This document shows, one piece after another, positions 51,687 to 60,478 of a stretch of DNA of 64,000 bases (the stretch's first letter is position 1; the number at the start of each line of letters is the position of its first letter). The stretch lies in assembly GCA_017302015.1 (NCBI GenBank), contig JAFLEE010000003.1, positions 1 to 64,000 of the forward strand. Direction: 5' to 3'. Under the pieces are notes generated by a model, which was not told the origin of the DNA, did no database searches, and saw nothing but the letters and a program-made list of their open reading frames with translations. A program made the position numbers and the translations under genes. This stretch comes from Spirochaetota bacterium (lineage in GTDB: Bacteria; Spirochaetota; UBA12135; COTS27; JAFLEE01).

Positions 51687-52376
51687 CTATCGGCCGCGGA
51701 ACTCGGCGGCGTTCAGTGGATCGAATTTGAAGTCGGTGAAGCGCACGCTCAGATTCGTAAGCCGCTTGTCCTCGCGAACGCTCAGCGCGAGGGTCGACAC
51801 CACCGATACCTCGCCCAGTTTCTGCCATGAGAGGGCGAGCGTCGCCCGGATTTGATTGCCCTCGAAGAACTCGGACTTCTGGAGCGTCCAGTCCGCGGAG
51901 AGGTAATAGATCCCGTAGTCGCCGGGGAGACCGTCCCGTTCCCGCACCTTGATGCGGCGCAGACCCCCCTCTTCGGGGAGTTCGGAGATCTCCCAAGCCC
52001 GGCTGAAAAGCGCCCAGGTATTGCGGCGCCCCACGCCCACGAAGAGCCCCGATTGCTCGAGGATGTCCTCGAAAATCCCCAATTTGCGCACGTAATAATC
52101 GTCGACATGGCGGACCATCAGCCGGAACCCCACGCCCTTTTTAAAAAGCAACTCGGCGTACGGGACGGCGTTGAACTCGATCTTGTCGCGGGGAATCTGG
52201 CGGATCTGGGCGTCGACGAGGGGAGAAACGATGCGGCAGCGAAGGTGTTCCGGCGTATTCCGGTCGGCCGCTTGTTGGAGCGCGTTAAAGAGTTCCGCGG
52301 GGGTCATGGAGACCGCAGCGAGGCCCTGAATCCAAAGAAAGAGGGGCAGGAGGGCCGCGGCCGATCTGAATTTCAT
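51687..52376 (-). CDS. Exported protein of unknown function
   Basis: 229 residues with a signal peptide (LLPLFLWIQGLAA) and a beta-rich mature part. The alternation in ADWTLQKSEFFEGNQIRA and LSVRFTDFKFD recalls the LolA/LolB half-barrel that carries lipoproteins, but this is a by-eye impression only. No lipobox. First gene of the lytR-rsfS run; ATG 52376 follows a TATAAT box by 13 bases. Confidence 0.72.
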   Translation of the reverse strand: MKFRSAAALLPLFLWIQGLAAVSMTPAELFNALQQAADRNTPEHLRCRIVSPLVDAQIRQIPRDKIEFNAVPYAELLFKKGVGFRLMVRHVDDYYVRKLGIFEDILEQSGLFVGVGRRNTWALFSRAWEISELPEEGGLRRIKVRERDGLPGDYGIYYLSADWTLQKSEFFEGNQIRATLALSWQKLGEVSVVSTLALSVREDKRLTNLSVRFTDFKFDPLNAAEFRGR

Positions 52377-52380
52377 GCGT

Positions 52381-52400
52381 TATCGTACCATTATAAACTT
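52381..52400. promoter_or_regulatory. Bidirectional promoter motif (copy 1)
   Basis: TATCGTACCATTATAA (52381-52396) fills the 33-base gap between divergent genes. The minus strand shows TATAAT (52395-52390) for the exported protein; the plus strand shows TACCAT (52386-52391) for the helical protein. A near-identical copy (14 of 16 bases) lies at 63021 between another divergent pair. Confidence 0.5.
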
Positions 52401-52409
52401 GGGTTCCCC

Positions 52410-53621
52410 ATGCCCGTGACGCTGACCGATGAACAGATCCAAACCATCGCCGAAGCGCTATCCCGCGGCTTCTGCGAAGCCCTGCAGGCGGATGAGGTCG
52501 ATCCCCCCACCTGGATTTCCCAGATCGAATCGTCGCTCCCTTTCCTCGGGGGGCAATTTGCGGCCCGTGTCAGGGAGCACTGGCTAACGCGCAATCAAGA
52601 AAAGCCGGAATCCCGCCGCCGTCCCCTCGAACAGCCCCTCGTCCTGTTGGGTGGCTACGGCGAAGGCGCCCCCGAAGAACGCGTGAGGGCACTCATCCCC
52701 GAAGAGAAGATCTTTATCAATCGGAAAGTCTTCCACGACATCCTCGATGGGGTCGATTTCACCAAACTCGATCCGGTCCAGGAAAAACGCCTTTTGGGAA
52801 CGCTCAAGACGGAGAGCATCGGCCTGAGCGACCAGGAGGCACTCCTTTATTTCACCCTCATCAAATTGAGCCGGAGCCCGATGGTCCCCGAAAAGTCCGT
52901 CTCGCCAACGCTGCCCCCAAAGGAAGCCTCCCTGGTGGTGCTCGAGCGGCTCATCAAGCAATTCGGGGACTTGGGCCGCTTGACCGCTTTCAACGAAAAC
53001 CGCGAAATACCGCTCGCCTCCTTCCAGGATCTCTTTTCCCGCAAGCTTTCAGCGCGCAAGCCCTCTGCAGCCGTCGCTTTCTTCCTCTGCGGAGCCTGGC
53101 CCCGCAATCCCCACCCCGTCCTCCTCGTGCGCTCCTTCCTTCAGCAGATGTCCGAAAAATGGGGGGCTGATACGGCAGATTGCCTCCTCCTCTACGAAGC
53201 GCTCTTCCTATTGGGAGGCCTCGATCCCGCCGTCTCCGGGGTTTCCCGGGCTTTGGCCGCTTTCTTGCGCGGGGAAAGTACCCGCCTGGTCAAGCCGGTG
53301 ATGTCCATCTCCATCCATTTTATCCATGCCTTCTCCCAGACCCTCGCCCTCCAAGTGGTCGAGATCAACCGCAAATATTCCTGCGCGCCGCCGGACCAGC
53401 AACCCAAGCTCGTGAAGCTCTACGCCGCACCGGAGCGACGATCGCTCCTCATCGCCAACGCGGCCGCAAACGGGTTCCAGGCGGTCTCCTACGCCAAATC
53501 CGAATCCCTTGAAATCACAAAAATCTGGAGGGCCTTCGCGCCCAAACTTTCCGCCTTCCTCACCCCCGAAGACCTCTTCGCCACCGATTACGGGCAAACG
53601 CCCCCGAGGGAATCCCCGTGA
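52410..53621 (+). CDS. Helical protein of unknown function
   Basis: 403 residues, cytosolic, mainly alpha-helical with no recognised motif. N-terminal LTDEQIQTIAEALSRGFCEAL reads as a short helical domain; a longer repeat-like body follows (LLLYEALFLLGGLDP). It overlaps the voltage-sensor gene by GTGA and opens a four-gene operon (voltage-sensor protein, pseudouridine synthase, HAD phosphatase). ATG 52410 lacks a Shine-Dalgarno sequence. Confidence 0.7.
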   Translation: MPVTLTDEQIQTIAEALSRGFCEALQADEVDPPTWISQIESSLPFLGGQFAARVREHWLTRNQEKPESRRRPLEQPLVLLGGYGEGAPEERVRALIPEEKIFINRKVFHDILDGVDFTKLDPVQEKRLLGTLKTESIGLSDQEALLYFTLIKLSRSPMVPEKSVSPTLPPKEASLVVLERLIKQFGDLGRLTAFNENREIPLASFQDLFSRKLSARKPSAAVAFFLCGAWPRNPHPVLLVRSFLQQMSEKWGADTADCLLLYEALFLLGGLDPAVSGVSRALAAFLRGESTRLVKPVMSISIHFIHAFSQTLALQVVEINRKYSCAPPDQQPKLVKLYAAPERRSLLIANAAANGFQAVSYAKSESLEITKIWRAFAPKLSAFLTPEDLFATDYGQTPPRESP

Positions 53622-54907
53622 CCCTGAAACCGCACCCCCTCCTGCGTCGGCCCATCGCGTGGCTCGACGCCGTCAACCCGTACATCGTCATCGCCTCCAT
53701 CATCGGGCTTCTCCTCGAGTTCACGCCGCTGAAGGGCCTCGGGCCCGTCATTCCCGGCCTCGGAAAGACGCCCTTGCCCTATTTCAACGCGGTCACGGAC
53801 GTGGTCTTCGTCATCGATTTCCTGGTGCGGTTGCTCGCCTTCCCCAAGCGCGCCTATTTCTTCCGCCACTACGGCTGGGTCGACCTCCTCGCCGCCGTCC
53901 CGGGGCTGCTTTTGGTCCTGGAGCAGGTCCCCTCGCTCCTGGCGGCCTTCAAGTTCCTGCGCATCGGCCGCTTTTTTAAGATCATCCGGTTGCTTCGGTT
54001 CCTCAAGATCTTCTCCTTCCTGCGCCGCATGCGGGAGGACAGCCCCTGGGTCCAGGACCGCATCATGAAAATCGGGGTGGTGGTGGTGCTCGTAGGCGTG
54101 GCCACCATCGGGGTGGCCGAGACCTTCGTGGAGCGCCATTACCTGCGCACCACCCGCGAGAAACTCGACATGTACGAGAAACTCACCGGCAGCTTCGCCC
54201 TCGCCGTGCAGATCCTCCCCTCCAAAACCCTGGTGGCGTGGCAGCAGGGGCAGAATTTCAGCCGTCCGACCACCTCCACCTCCACCCTCCAGGAGGAGAC
54301 GCTAAGCCCCGGCGAATACGCGCTCCTCGCGCAGCATGAAGACGCTCTCCTCGTCCGCCTCGACCCCGCCCGTTCCGCCATCCTCCATGACAAGCCGTAC
54401 CTGCAGGACCGCAATAACGTCGCGCTTACCCTCATGCTCGCCCTCATCCTCACCCTCCTCATCCTCCTCTTCTACATGGGCGCCGTCTTCGCCCGGGACA
54501 TGAGCCTCGTCGCCCTCATTTCCGATTCGATCGATGCGGGCGACTACACCCTGCTCCTCGAAGAGGGCAAGGCGCTCTTCCCCGACGGTTCCCTGGAAAC
54601 CCGCCCCGGAGAGGACGAACTCCTCTCCCTGGTGAAACGGATGAACCGCCTCGTGGCCGAAAAAAGCCTGCAGGACGATCCGGGAAACGGGGAAGGCGTC
54701 AGTGAAGCATCGCTCCACGCCGCTGGCTTCGCCGAGCTCCCGGCCAGTGCGCAGATCGAGGAAAGCCTTCGCGCCTTCAAGGAGTCGTTCCGCGAGGAAC
54801 TTTTGGCCGACCTCAGGGCCCAGGGCCGGGAGACCGCCATCGAAGCCGTGCGGATCTCGGCGCGCAGCATCGTCGACTACCTCAAAAAACACGGCTTCCA
54901 AGCGTGA
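53618..54907 (+). CDS. Voltage-sensor-domain membrane receptor without a pore
   Basis: 429 residues. Residues 20-135 are a voltage-sensor domain: S1 (20-36), S2 (56-75, Asp61 and Asp67), S3 (86-101, Asp89) and S4 with seven basic residues exactly three apart (Lys112, Arg115, Arg118, Lys121, Arg124, Arg127, Lys130). No pore helix or selectivity filter follows. Instead come a membrane helix (150-168), an extracytoplasmic domain (169-265), a helix (268-290), a HAMP-like region and a helical tail to 429 with no enzyme domain. Start GTG 53618 overlaps the upstream stop. Function unknown: perhaps a voltage-responsive signalling or structural protein. Confidence 0.8.
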   Translation: MTLKPHPLLRRPIAWLDAVNPYIVIASIIGLLLEFTPLKGLGPVIPGLGKTPLPYFNAVTDVVFVIDFLVRLLAFPKRAYFFRHYGWVDLLAAVPGLLLVLEQVPSLLAAFKFLRIGRFFKIIRLLRFLKIFSFLRRMREDSPWVQDRIMKIGVVVVLVGVATIGVAETFVERHYLRTTREKLDMYEKLTGSFALAVQILPSKTLVAWQQGQNFSRPTTSTSTLQEETLSPGEYALLAQHEDALLVRLDPARSAILHDKPYLQDRNNVALTLMLALILTLLILLFYMGAVFARDMSLVALISDSIDAGDYTLLLEEGKALFPDGSLETRPGEDELLSLVKRMNRLVAEKSLQDDPGNGEGVSEASLHAAGFAELPASAQIEESLRAFKESFREELLADLRAQGRETAIEAVRISARSIVDYLKKHGFQA

Positions 54908-55818
54908 ACGAGAAATCCCCCGGGAAAGGCGGAATCCTCCGCTTCACCGTCCGTACGCGGACCACGGTCCTGGATTTTTTGGGGGAGCGCTTCCCGGGTT
55001 CCCACCGCGGGACGCTGCGCCAACGCCTCGCCCACCACGGCGTGCGCATGGCGGGCAAACCCGTCACCAATCCCAAGACAGTCCTGGAGGCCGGGGATGA
55101 GGTCGAAATCCTCCGCCAGGCCGTGCGGTCCCAACCCCTCCCCCCGGGCATGCGCATCGTCTGGAAAGATGCCCACCTTATCCTCATCCACAAGCCCGAC
55201 GGCCTGCTTTCCATGGCCAACGAGAAGGAAAATCACCGCACCGCCTATTGGCACCTCACCGATTGGGCCCGGGAGGACGCGGGAGACCCGAAGGCGCGGA
55301 TCTTCATCGTCCATCGCCTCGACCGGGACGCTTCCGGCCTCCTCCTCTTCGCCCGCGATGAGGCCACCAAGCGGTATTTTCAGGACCATTGGGACGCCGT
55401 CGAGAAGATCTACGGCGTCGTCACCGACGGGATCCCCAGGCCCCCCGAGGGCGCGTGGAGATCCAAGTTGACCGAGGGCCCCCAGCACCGCATGAAGAGC
55501 CGCCCCGCCAAGAACTGGAGGGATCAGGGGGCGGAGGACGAGGGCAAGGACGCGGTCACCCATTACCGCACCCTCCGCACGCGCGATGGCCTGGCTTTTC
55601 TCGAAGTGCGCCTAGAGACCGGCCGCAAGAACCAGATCCGCGTCCACGCCGCTTCCTGCGATTGCCCCGTGGTCGGAGACTCGAAATACGGCCAGGACGC
55701 GCGCAATCCCTTCCACCGGCTCGGGCTCCACGCCTGGAAGCTGAAGTTCACCCATCCGGTCACGAAGCAAATCATGGGGTTCGTCGAACCCCTCCCGAGA
55801 GGATTCGAACTCCGATGA
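54904..55818 (+). CDS. RluA-family pseudouridine synthase
   Basis: 304 residues. An S4 RNA-binding domain (residues about 15-75; RLAHHGVRMAGKPV) precedes the catalytic domain with HRLDRDASGLLLF, whose Asp attacks the target uridine, and RKNQIRVHAASC near the C-terminus. It converts uridines in rRNA or tRNA; the exact target cannot be told. GTG 54904 overlaps the previous stop as GTGA, and the next gene overlaps by ATGA. Confidence 0.93.
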   Translation: MNEKSPGKGGILRFTVRTRTTVLDFLGERFPGSHRGTLRQRLAHHGVRMAGKPVTNPKTVLEAGDEVEILRQAVRSQPLPPGMRIVWKDAHLILIHKPDGLLSMANEKENHRTAYWHLTDWAREDAGDPKARIFIVHRLDRDASGLLLFARDEATKRYFQDHWDAVEKIYGVVTDGIPRPPEGAWRSKLTEGPQHRMKSRPAKNWRDQGAEDEGKDAVTHYRTLRTRDGLAFLEVRLETGRKNQIRVHAASCDCPVVGDSKYGQDARNPFHRLGLHAWKLKFTHPVTKQIMGFVEPLPRGFELR

Positions 55819-56462
55819 AGCCCTATAGCGCCTACCTCTTCGATCTCGACGGGACCCTCCTCGATTCCACGGACCTCATCGTCGAGACCTTCCGCCATTC
55901 GCTCAAGGCCGTCGCCAACCTCGAGGTCGATGCCGAACTCGTGCGCCGCCATATCGGGATCCCGCTGAAGGACCAGTACCCCATCTACCTCCAGGGCCGC
56001 CCCATGGCGCTCCCGATGGAGGAGACGCTCCAGCTCCATATGGATTACCAACTCACCATCTGGCGCGATTACTTGAAACTCTTTCCCGAGGTGGGGGAAA
56101 CCCTCGCCGCCCTGAAGGCGAAGGGGGCCAAGCTCGCCGTGGTGACTTCCCGCCGGATCGCCTCGGCGGAACTCTATACCCGCGGCGTCGGCATTTGGCC
56201 CTATTTCGATTTTTTCATCACCCCCGAATCCACCCCGAAGCATAAGCCCGACCCCGGCCCGGCGTTGGAGGCCCTGCGCCGCCTCGGCGTACCCGCTGAG
56301 AGAGCGCTCTTCATCGGGGACGCGACCTTCGACATGCAGTGCGGCGCCGGGGCCGGTTGCGACACCTGCTACGTCTCCTGGGGACACGTGCCGCCCCATG
56401 AGGTGACGCCGAAGCCGACCTGGGTGCTGAGCCGGTTTTCCGAACTCCTCGTCTCGCCCTAA
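55815..56462 (+). CDS. HAD-superfamily phosphatase (phosphoglycolate/pyrophosphatase-like)
   Basis: 215 residues. HAD motifs: FDLDGTLLDST (I, nucleophile Asp), VVTSRR (II), KPDPGPALEALRRL (III) and FIGDATFDMQCGAGAG (IV). The helical cap domain lies between motifs I and II, as in Gph and PpaX. It removes phosphate from a small molecule such as phosphoglycolate or pyrophosphate. Last gene of the operon starting at 52410; convergent with the LiaF-like gene, with an 87-base gap that shows no strong hairpin. Confidence 0.9.
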   Translation: MKPYSAYLFDLDGTLLDSTDLIVETFRHSLKAVANLEVDAELVRRHIGIPLKDQYPIYLQGRPMALPMEETLQLHMDYQLTIWRDYLKLFPEVGETLAALKAKGAKLAVVTSRRIASAELYTRGVGIWPYFDFFITPESTPKHKPDPGPALEALRRLGVPAERALFIGDATFDMQCGAGAGCDTCYVSWGHVPPHEVTPKPTWVLSRFSELLVSP

Positions 56463-56549
56463 CGCCGTTTCCTCGCGGTTTCCCGCCGGATCGGCCGACG
56501 GTTACGGATTCCCCTCGTTCAAGCGGCCCCCAACGGCGGGGAAGGAACG

Positions 56550-57089
56550 CTATTCGAGAACGAGTACGGTCTGCCCGAAGACCGTGTTCACTTCCAAACG
56601 CGTCTTGGGAGTTCCGGGGGCCCCCGGTTTGGTGCGCAGCAGGGTATCGCCGAAATTGGGCGCTTGGGTACCGTCCGGTAGGAGGGTGGATCCGAAGGCC
56701 GTGTGGATCTGGACGGTGAGGTCGAGGTTCTTCGGGAGAAGGATCACGCTCTTCCCGAAGACGGTGCTGGTGCGGATGGGATTCGCGGCGCCCTCGGCGG
56801 GCAGGTCTTTGAGGTTCACCGTGGAACTCGAGAAGACGCAGCTATATTCCCGCGAGTCGCCGTCGTACTTCATCTCGCCCGATCCGAACACGTTGGAATG
56901 CCCCGTGGAGACGCCCCCGGTGAGCCAGCGTCCGCCGGCGATGATGCGAGCCCCTACATAGATAAGGAGCACACCGAAGAGGATGCGAAAAATGGGGAGG
57001 TCGATGTGGAAGACCGCCTTGAGGATCACGGCCAACCCGAAGAGAATGATGATGACGCCCCAAAACGCGGCGCTAAACAGGAAACCCAT
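56550..57089 (-). CDS. LiaF-like membrane protein
   Basis: 179 residues: two closely spaced membrane helices (WGVIIILFGLAVILKAVF and FRILFGVLLIYVGARII) followed by a beta-solenoid-like domain (FSSSTVNLKDLP, TSTVFGKSVILLP, HTAFGSTLLPDG, VNTVFGQTVLVLE). This matches the DUF-type LiaF/cell-envelope stress family that modulates LiaRS-type two-component systems. ATG 57089 is used because the first helix starts right after. Divergent from panB across 147 bases. Confidence 0.85.
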   Translation of the reverse strand: MGFLFSAAFWGVIIILFGLAVILKAVFHIDLPIFRILFGVLLIYVGARIIAGGRWLTGGVSTGHSNVFGSGEMKYDGDSREYSCVFSSSTVNLKDLPAEGAANPIRTSTVFGKSVILLPKNLDLTVQIHTAFGSTLLPDGTQAPNFGDTLLRTKPGAPGTPKTRLEVNTVFGQTVLVLE

Positions 57090-57236
57090 GGATTTCACCC
57101 CGTGCCCCTTTCCGGCTGCCTGCCGGTGGATATGACGCCTAGTGTATCGTGTTTTACCCCCGACGGACCCCCCGAGAATAGGGCGCCCAGCGGTGGACGG
57201 TTGCATTCCCCGGGAAAACACGGTTTCCTTGCCTCC

Positions 57237-57977
57237 ATGAAACAAGAATCGGAACTGCGCGGGATGAAGGGCCGGGAAAAAATCGCCATGCTGACCGTCT
57301 ATGATTTTCCCGGGGCGCTCATGCTTCGGGGATCGGGCCTCGACATGGCGCTCGTGGGGGATTCGCTGGCCGAAGTCGTCTACGGCTACCCGAACACCAC
57401 CCACGCCGACATGGACCTCATGCTCCGCCACGTGGAAGCCGTGCGTCGGGGCCTGGGAGACGAAATCCACTTATTGGGCGACATGCCCTTCCGGTCGTGC
57501 GAAGAACCGCAGCAGGCCCTCGCCAATGCCAAGCGCATGATCGACGCCGGGGCCCAGAGCGTCAAAATGGAGAACCCGACCCCCGCCGTGGTGGAGCGCG
57601 TGGTCCGTGAAGGGATCCCGGTTTTCGGGCACGTGGGCCTCACGCCCCAGACCATCCATGAGTACAAGAAGCAGGGGAAAGACCCCGTCTCGGCGGCGCG
57701 CATCCTCTCGGAGGCCCATGCCCAGGAGAAGGCGGGCTGCTTCGGCTTGGTGGTGGAAGCGATCCCCGAATCCCTCGCCGGGGAGATCGCGGACGCGCTC
57801 TCGATCCCGGTGATCGGCATCGCCGCGGGCGGGCATTGCGATGGCCAGGTGCTCGTCTTCCACGATGTCTTCGGCTTCTACGCCCGCGATCGTTCGTACG
57901 CCCCCAAACTCTCCCGCGTGTTCGAGTCGGTGCATACCGCGGCGGCCGCGTTCGTGCGCCAGGTCAAAACCCCATAA
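57237..57977 (+). CDS. panB: 3-methyl-2-oxobutanoate hydroxymethyltransferase
   Basis: 246 residues, slightly short for PanB (about 265). It adds a hydroxymethyl group to ketoisovalerate in pantothenate synthesis. Landmarks: MLTVYDFPGALML, VGDSLAEVVYGYPNTT, FGHVGLTPQTI, VVEAIPESLA and GGHCDGQVLVFHDVFG. Some residues differ from the usual pattern (KMEN instead of KLEGG, and GDSLAEVV instead of GDSLGMVV), so a related aldol reaction is possible. The panC and panD genes are not in the window. Confidence 0.88.
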   Translation: MKQESELRGMKGREKIAMLTVYDFPGALMLRGSGLDMALVGDSLAEVVYGYPNTTHADMDLMLRHVEAVRRGLGDEIHLLGDMPFRSCEEPQQALANAKRMIDAGAQSVKMENPTPAVVERVVREGIPVFGHVGLTPQTIHEYKKQGKDPVSAARILSEAHAQEKAGCFGLVVEAIPESLAGEIADALSIPVIGIAAGGHCDGQVLVFHDVFGFYARDRSYAPKLSRVFESVHTAAAAFVRQVKTP

Positions 57978-57989
57978 GCGCGGGGCCCC

Positions 57990-58073
57990 TCAGAGTTCGG
58001 GGGCCAGGGCCTCGATGAGGTCGCCCAGGTCTTCGCAGAGTTCGCGCTGTCGGCGGAATAATTCTTCGTTCAT
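57990..58073 (-). CDS. Possible 27-residue small protein
   Basis: MNEELFRRQRELCEDLGDLIEALAPEL would be an amphipathic helix. GGGAGG lies six bases before the ATG, stronger than at most genes here, and the ORF sits in the otherwise empty gap between panB and the glycosidase. The size means it could be chance. Confidence 0.3.
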   Translation of the reverse strand: MNEELFRRQRELCEDLGDLIEALAPEL

Positions 58074-58118
58074 GAGGTCCCTCCCAAAGAGACGGTCCTC
58101 AAAGCATAATGCACCTTC

Positions 58119-58135
58119 GGGACAAAAACTGTCCC
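58119..58135. promoter_or_regulatory. Inverted repeat at the start of the GH31 gene
   Basis: GGGACA-AAAAC-TGTCCC ends one base before the GTG start of the glycosidase. It could be a repressor site or an RNA hairpin that hides the start; there is no ribosome-binding site in this gap. Confidence 0.35.
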
Positions 58136-58136
58136 C

Positions 58137-59705
58137 GTGTTGGAGGCGAATGTGCCGCTTGATCTTGACCCAGACATCCGAAGGATCGAACTCCTCCCCG
58201 GCGAACGCTGGTGGGGGGGGGCCATCCGAGACGGTATCCACGCCCCGTTCGGCAAAACTTCCTACGAGTGCGACCTCCATGAGCACACCGGCAACCAGAG
58301 CGCGCCGCTGCTGCTCTCCTCGAAGGGCCGAGTCATCTGGGGCGAGCATCCCTTCCATTTCCGCTTCGAGCCCGGCGCCGTCGAGATCATCCACACGGGC
58401 CACAAGATCCGCCTGAACCAGCCCGCGCGCAACCTGGCGGGCGCCTACCGGGCCGCCTGCGCCAAATGGTTCCCGTTCTCGGGCCAGATCCCCCAGGCGC
58501 TCGCGTTCACCGCGCCCCAGTACAATACCTGGATCGAGATGAAGTACGAGCCCACCCAAGAGAAGGTGCTCGACTACGCCAAACGCATCCTCGCGGAAGG
58601 CTTCCCCCCCGGGATCCTCATGATCGACGACAATTGGATGAACGATTACGGGGATTGGACCTTCCATCGCGAACGCTTCCCCGACCCCAAATCGATGGTG
58701 GCGGCGCTCCACAAGATGGGCTTCAAGCTCATGCTGTGGGTCTGCCCCTATGTCAGCCCCGACAGCGCCCTCGGCCGCGGGCTCCTGGCGCGCAAGTTCG
58801 TCCTCAAGTGGAAGAACGGCGAACCGCTTCTGAAAAAGTGGTGGAACGGCTACAGCATGCTGCTCGACTTCACCCATCCCGAGGCCCTCTCCTGGTTCAA
58901 GGAACGCCTGGACGTGCTCGTCCACCAATTCAAGATCGACGGCTTCAAATTCGACGCCGGCGACCCCCTGGCCTCCGAACTCGACCTCGCCTGGCACAAG
59001 CGCCCCGCCCCCAGCGAAGACTGCGAGAAGTACGCCCAATTCGGCCTCCACTGGCACCTCTCCGAGTTCCGCGAGTGCTGGAAATGCGGCGGGGAAGCCC
59101 TCATCCAGCGCCAACGCGACAAGCACCATTCCTGGAAGCGCGACGGGGGGCTGCAGAGCCTCATCCCCAACGGTAGCGCCCAAAGCCTCGTCGGCCACGC
59201 CTTCCATTGCCCCGACATGATCGGCGGCGGTCTCGACGGCGATTTCAACGCCCCCGACTTTAAACTCGACGCCGAACTCTTCGTGCGCTACGCCCAATGC
59301 GCGGCCCTATTCCCCATGATGCAATTCTCCCTCGCCCCATGGAAGGCCGTCTCCGGCAAGGCGATGGAGGCGGTAAAGCAGGCGGTCAAACTGCGCATGG
59401 AGTTCGGCCCCCGGATCCTTCAACTCGCCCAGAACGCCTCCGAGACCGGGGAACCCATCCTGCGGCCCATGGAGTACGCCTTCCCAGGGCAGGGCCTCGA
59501 AGAGGTCGACCAACAGTTCATGCTGGGCGAAGAGATCCTCGTTGCCCCGGTGGTGGAGAAGGGCGCCACCGAACGCAAAATCGTCTTCCCCGAGGGGGAA
59601 TGGAAGAACGCCCAGGGGAGCACGTTTACGGGTCCCGCCACCCAATCCGTGGAGGCCCCGCTCGGGGTGCTCCCCTGGTTCCAGCGGGTCAGTCGAGGCG
59701 GGTAA
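58137..59705 (+). CDS. Family 31 glycoside hydrolase
   Basis: 522 residues. The (beta/alpha)8 catalytic domain has the GH31 nucleophile in IDGFKFDAGD (Asp273) and an acid/base candidate in FHCPDMIGGG, plus GILMIDDNWM near 162 and the closing MLGEEILVAPVV before the C-terminal beta domain. It cleaves alpha-linked sugars with retention; substrate (alpha-glucoside, xyloside or sulfosugar) cannot be fixed. No signal peptide, so it is probably cytoplasmic. Start GTG 58137 is uncertain. Its end overlaps the map gene on the other strand by 17 bases. Confidence 0.9.
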   Translation: MLEANVPLDLDPDIRRIELLPGERWWGGAIRDGIHAPFGKTSYECDLHEHTGNQSAPLLLSSKGRVIWGEHPFHFRFEPGAVEIIHTGHKIRLNQPARNLAGAYRAACAKWFPFSGQIPQALAFTAPQYNTWIEMKYEPTQEKVLDYAKRILAEGFPPGILMIDDNWMNDYGDWTFHRERFPDPKSMVAALHKMGFKLMLWVCPYVSPDSALGRGLLARKFVLKWKNGEPLLKKWWNGYSMLLDFTHPEALSWFKERLDVLVHQFKIDGFKFDAGDPLASELDLAWHKRPAPSEDCEKYAQFGLHWHLSEFRECWKCGGEALIQRQRDKHHSWKRDGGLQSLIPNGSAQSLVGHAFHCPDMIGGGLDGDFNAPDFKLDAELFVRYAQCAALFPMMQFSLAPWKAVSGKAMEAVKQAVKLRMEFGPRILQLAQNASETGEPILRPMEYAFPGQGLEEVDQQFMLGEEILVAPVVEKGATERKIVFPEGEWKNAQGSTFTGPATQSVEAPLGVLPWFQRVSRGG

Positions 59706-60462
59706 GCACCTCGACCCCCGTCGGGGTGACGAGGAGCGTATGCTCGAACTGGGCCGAAAGCGAGCCGTCTTTCGTCCAGACCGTCCACCCGTCGTCTTCG
59801 TCGACGTAGACGTCCCAGTGGCCCTCGTTGACCATCGGCTCGATGGTAAAGGTCATGCCCGGCTTCATCCGGGGCCCCCGGCTGCTCTGGCGATGGTGGG
59901 GCACGAACGGCCCCTCGTGGAAATGCCGGCCGATCCCGTGGCCGCCGAGGGCCCGCACGATCCCGTAGCCGAACGGTTTGAGGTAGGCTTCGATCCGCTC
60001 CCCGATGGTCCCCATGAACTCGCCCGGGCGCACCGCTTCGATCCCCACCCACATGGCCCGCTCGGCGCGCTCCATGAGGAGCCGCGCCGGCTCGCTGAGG
60101 GCGCCCACGGCGAAAGTGCGCGAACAATCGCCGTACCAGCCGTCCAGGATCACCGTGATGTCGACGTTGACCAGATCGCCGTTTTTCAGCCGGTCCTTGG
60201 CCTTCGGGATCCCGTGGCAGACGACTTCGTTGATGCTCGTGCAGAGGTGCATGGGGTAGCCCCGGTAGCCCAGGGTGGCGCTTTTCCCGTGGTGCTCCTT
60301 CATGAAGGCCGCGCAGGCGTCGTTGATCTCCAGGGTGCTCACCCCCTCCTTCACCATGCGGCCCGCCAGGTCCAGGGTTTCCGCGGCCAAGCGGCAGGCG
60401 CGCCTCATGCCGGCGAGGTCGGCCTCGGATTTCAGGTGGATGCGGTCGCTGTCTTCGGGCAT
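59689..60462 (-). CDS. map: Methionine aminopeptidase, type I
   Basis: 257 residues, the type Ia length. It removes the initiator Met from new proteins. Metal ligands and motifs: VCHGIPKA, VNVDITVILDGWYGDCSRTF (two Asp), GGHGIGRHFHEGP (His), FTIEPM (Glu) and FEHTLLVT (Glu). ATG 60462 is chosen because homologous sequence starts just after; AAGAAG lies upstream. Follows the WYL regulator by 16 bases. Confidence 0.95.
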   Translation of the reverse strand: MPEDSDRIHLKSEADLAGMRRACRLAAETLDLAGRMVKEGVSTLEINDACAAFMKEHHGKSATLGYRGYPMHLCTSINEVVCHGIPKAKDRLKNGDLVNVDITVILDGWYGDCSRTFAVGALSEPARLLMERAERAMWVGIEAVRPGEFMGTIGERIEAYLKPFGYGIVRALGGHGIGRHFHEGPFVPHHRQSSRGPRMKPGMTFTIEPMVNEGHWDVYVDEDDGWTVWTKDGSLSAQFEHTLLVTPTGVEVLTRLD

Positions 60463-60478
60463 TTTTTCTTCTTTTTCC

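Noticed and set aside
56463-56549. Possible terminator between the HAD phosphatase and LiaF-like genes
   Set aside because: Only a four-base stem (GCCG/CGGC) could be drawn and there is no T-run.
57990-59297. Minus-strand open frame of 435 codons reaching into the GH31 gene
   Set aside because: Most of it is antisense to the glycosidase. Only the last 27 codons, which have their own ribosome-binding site, were kept as a low-confidence small ORF.
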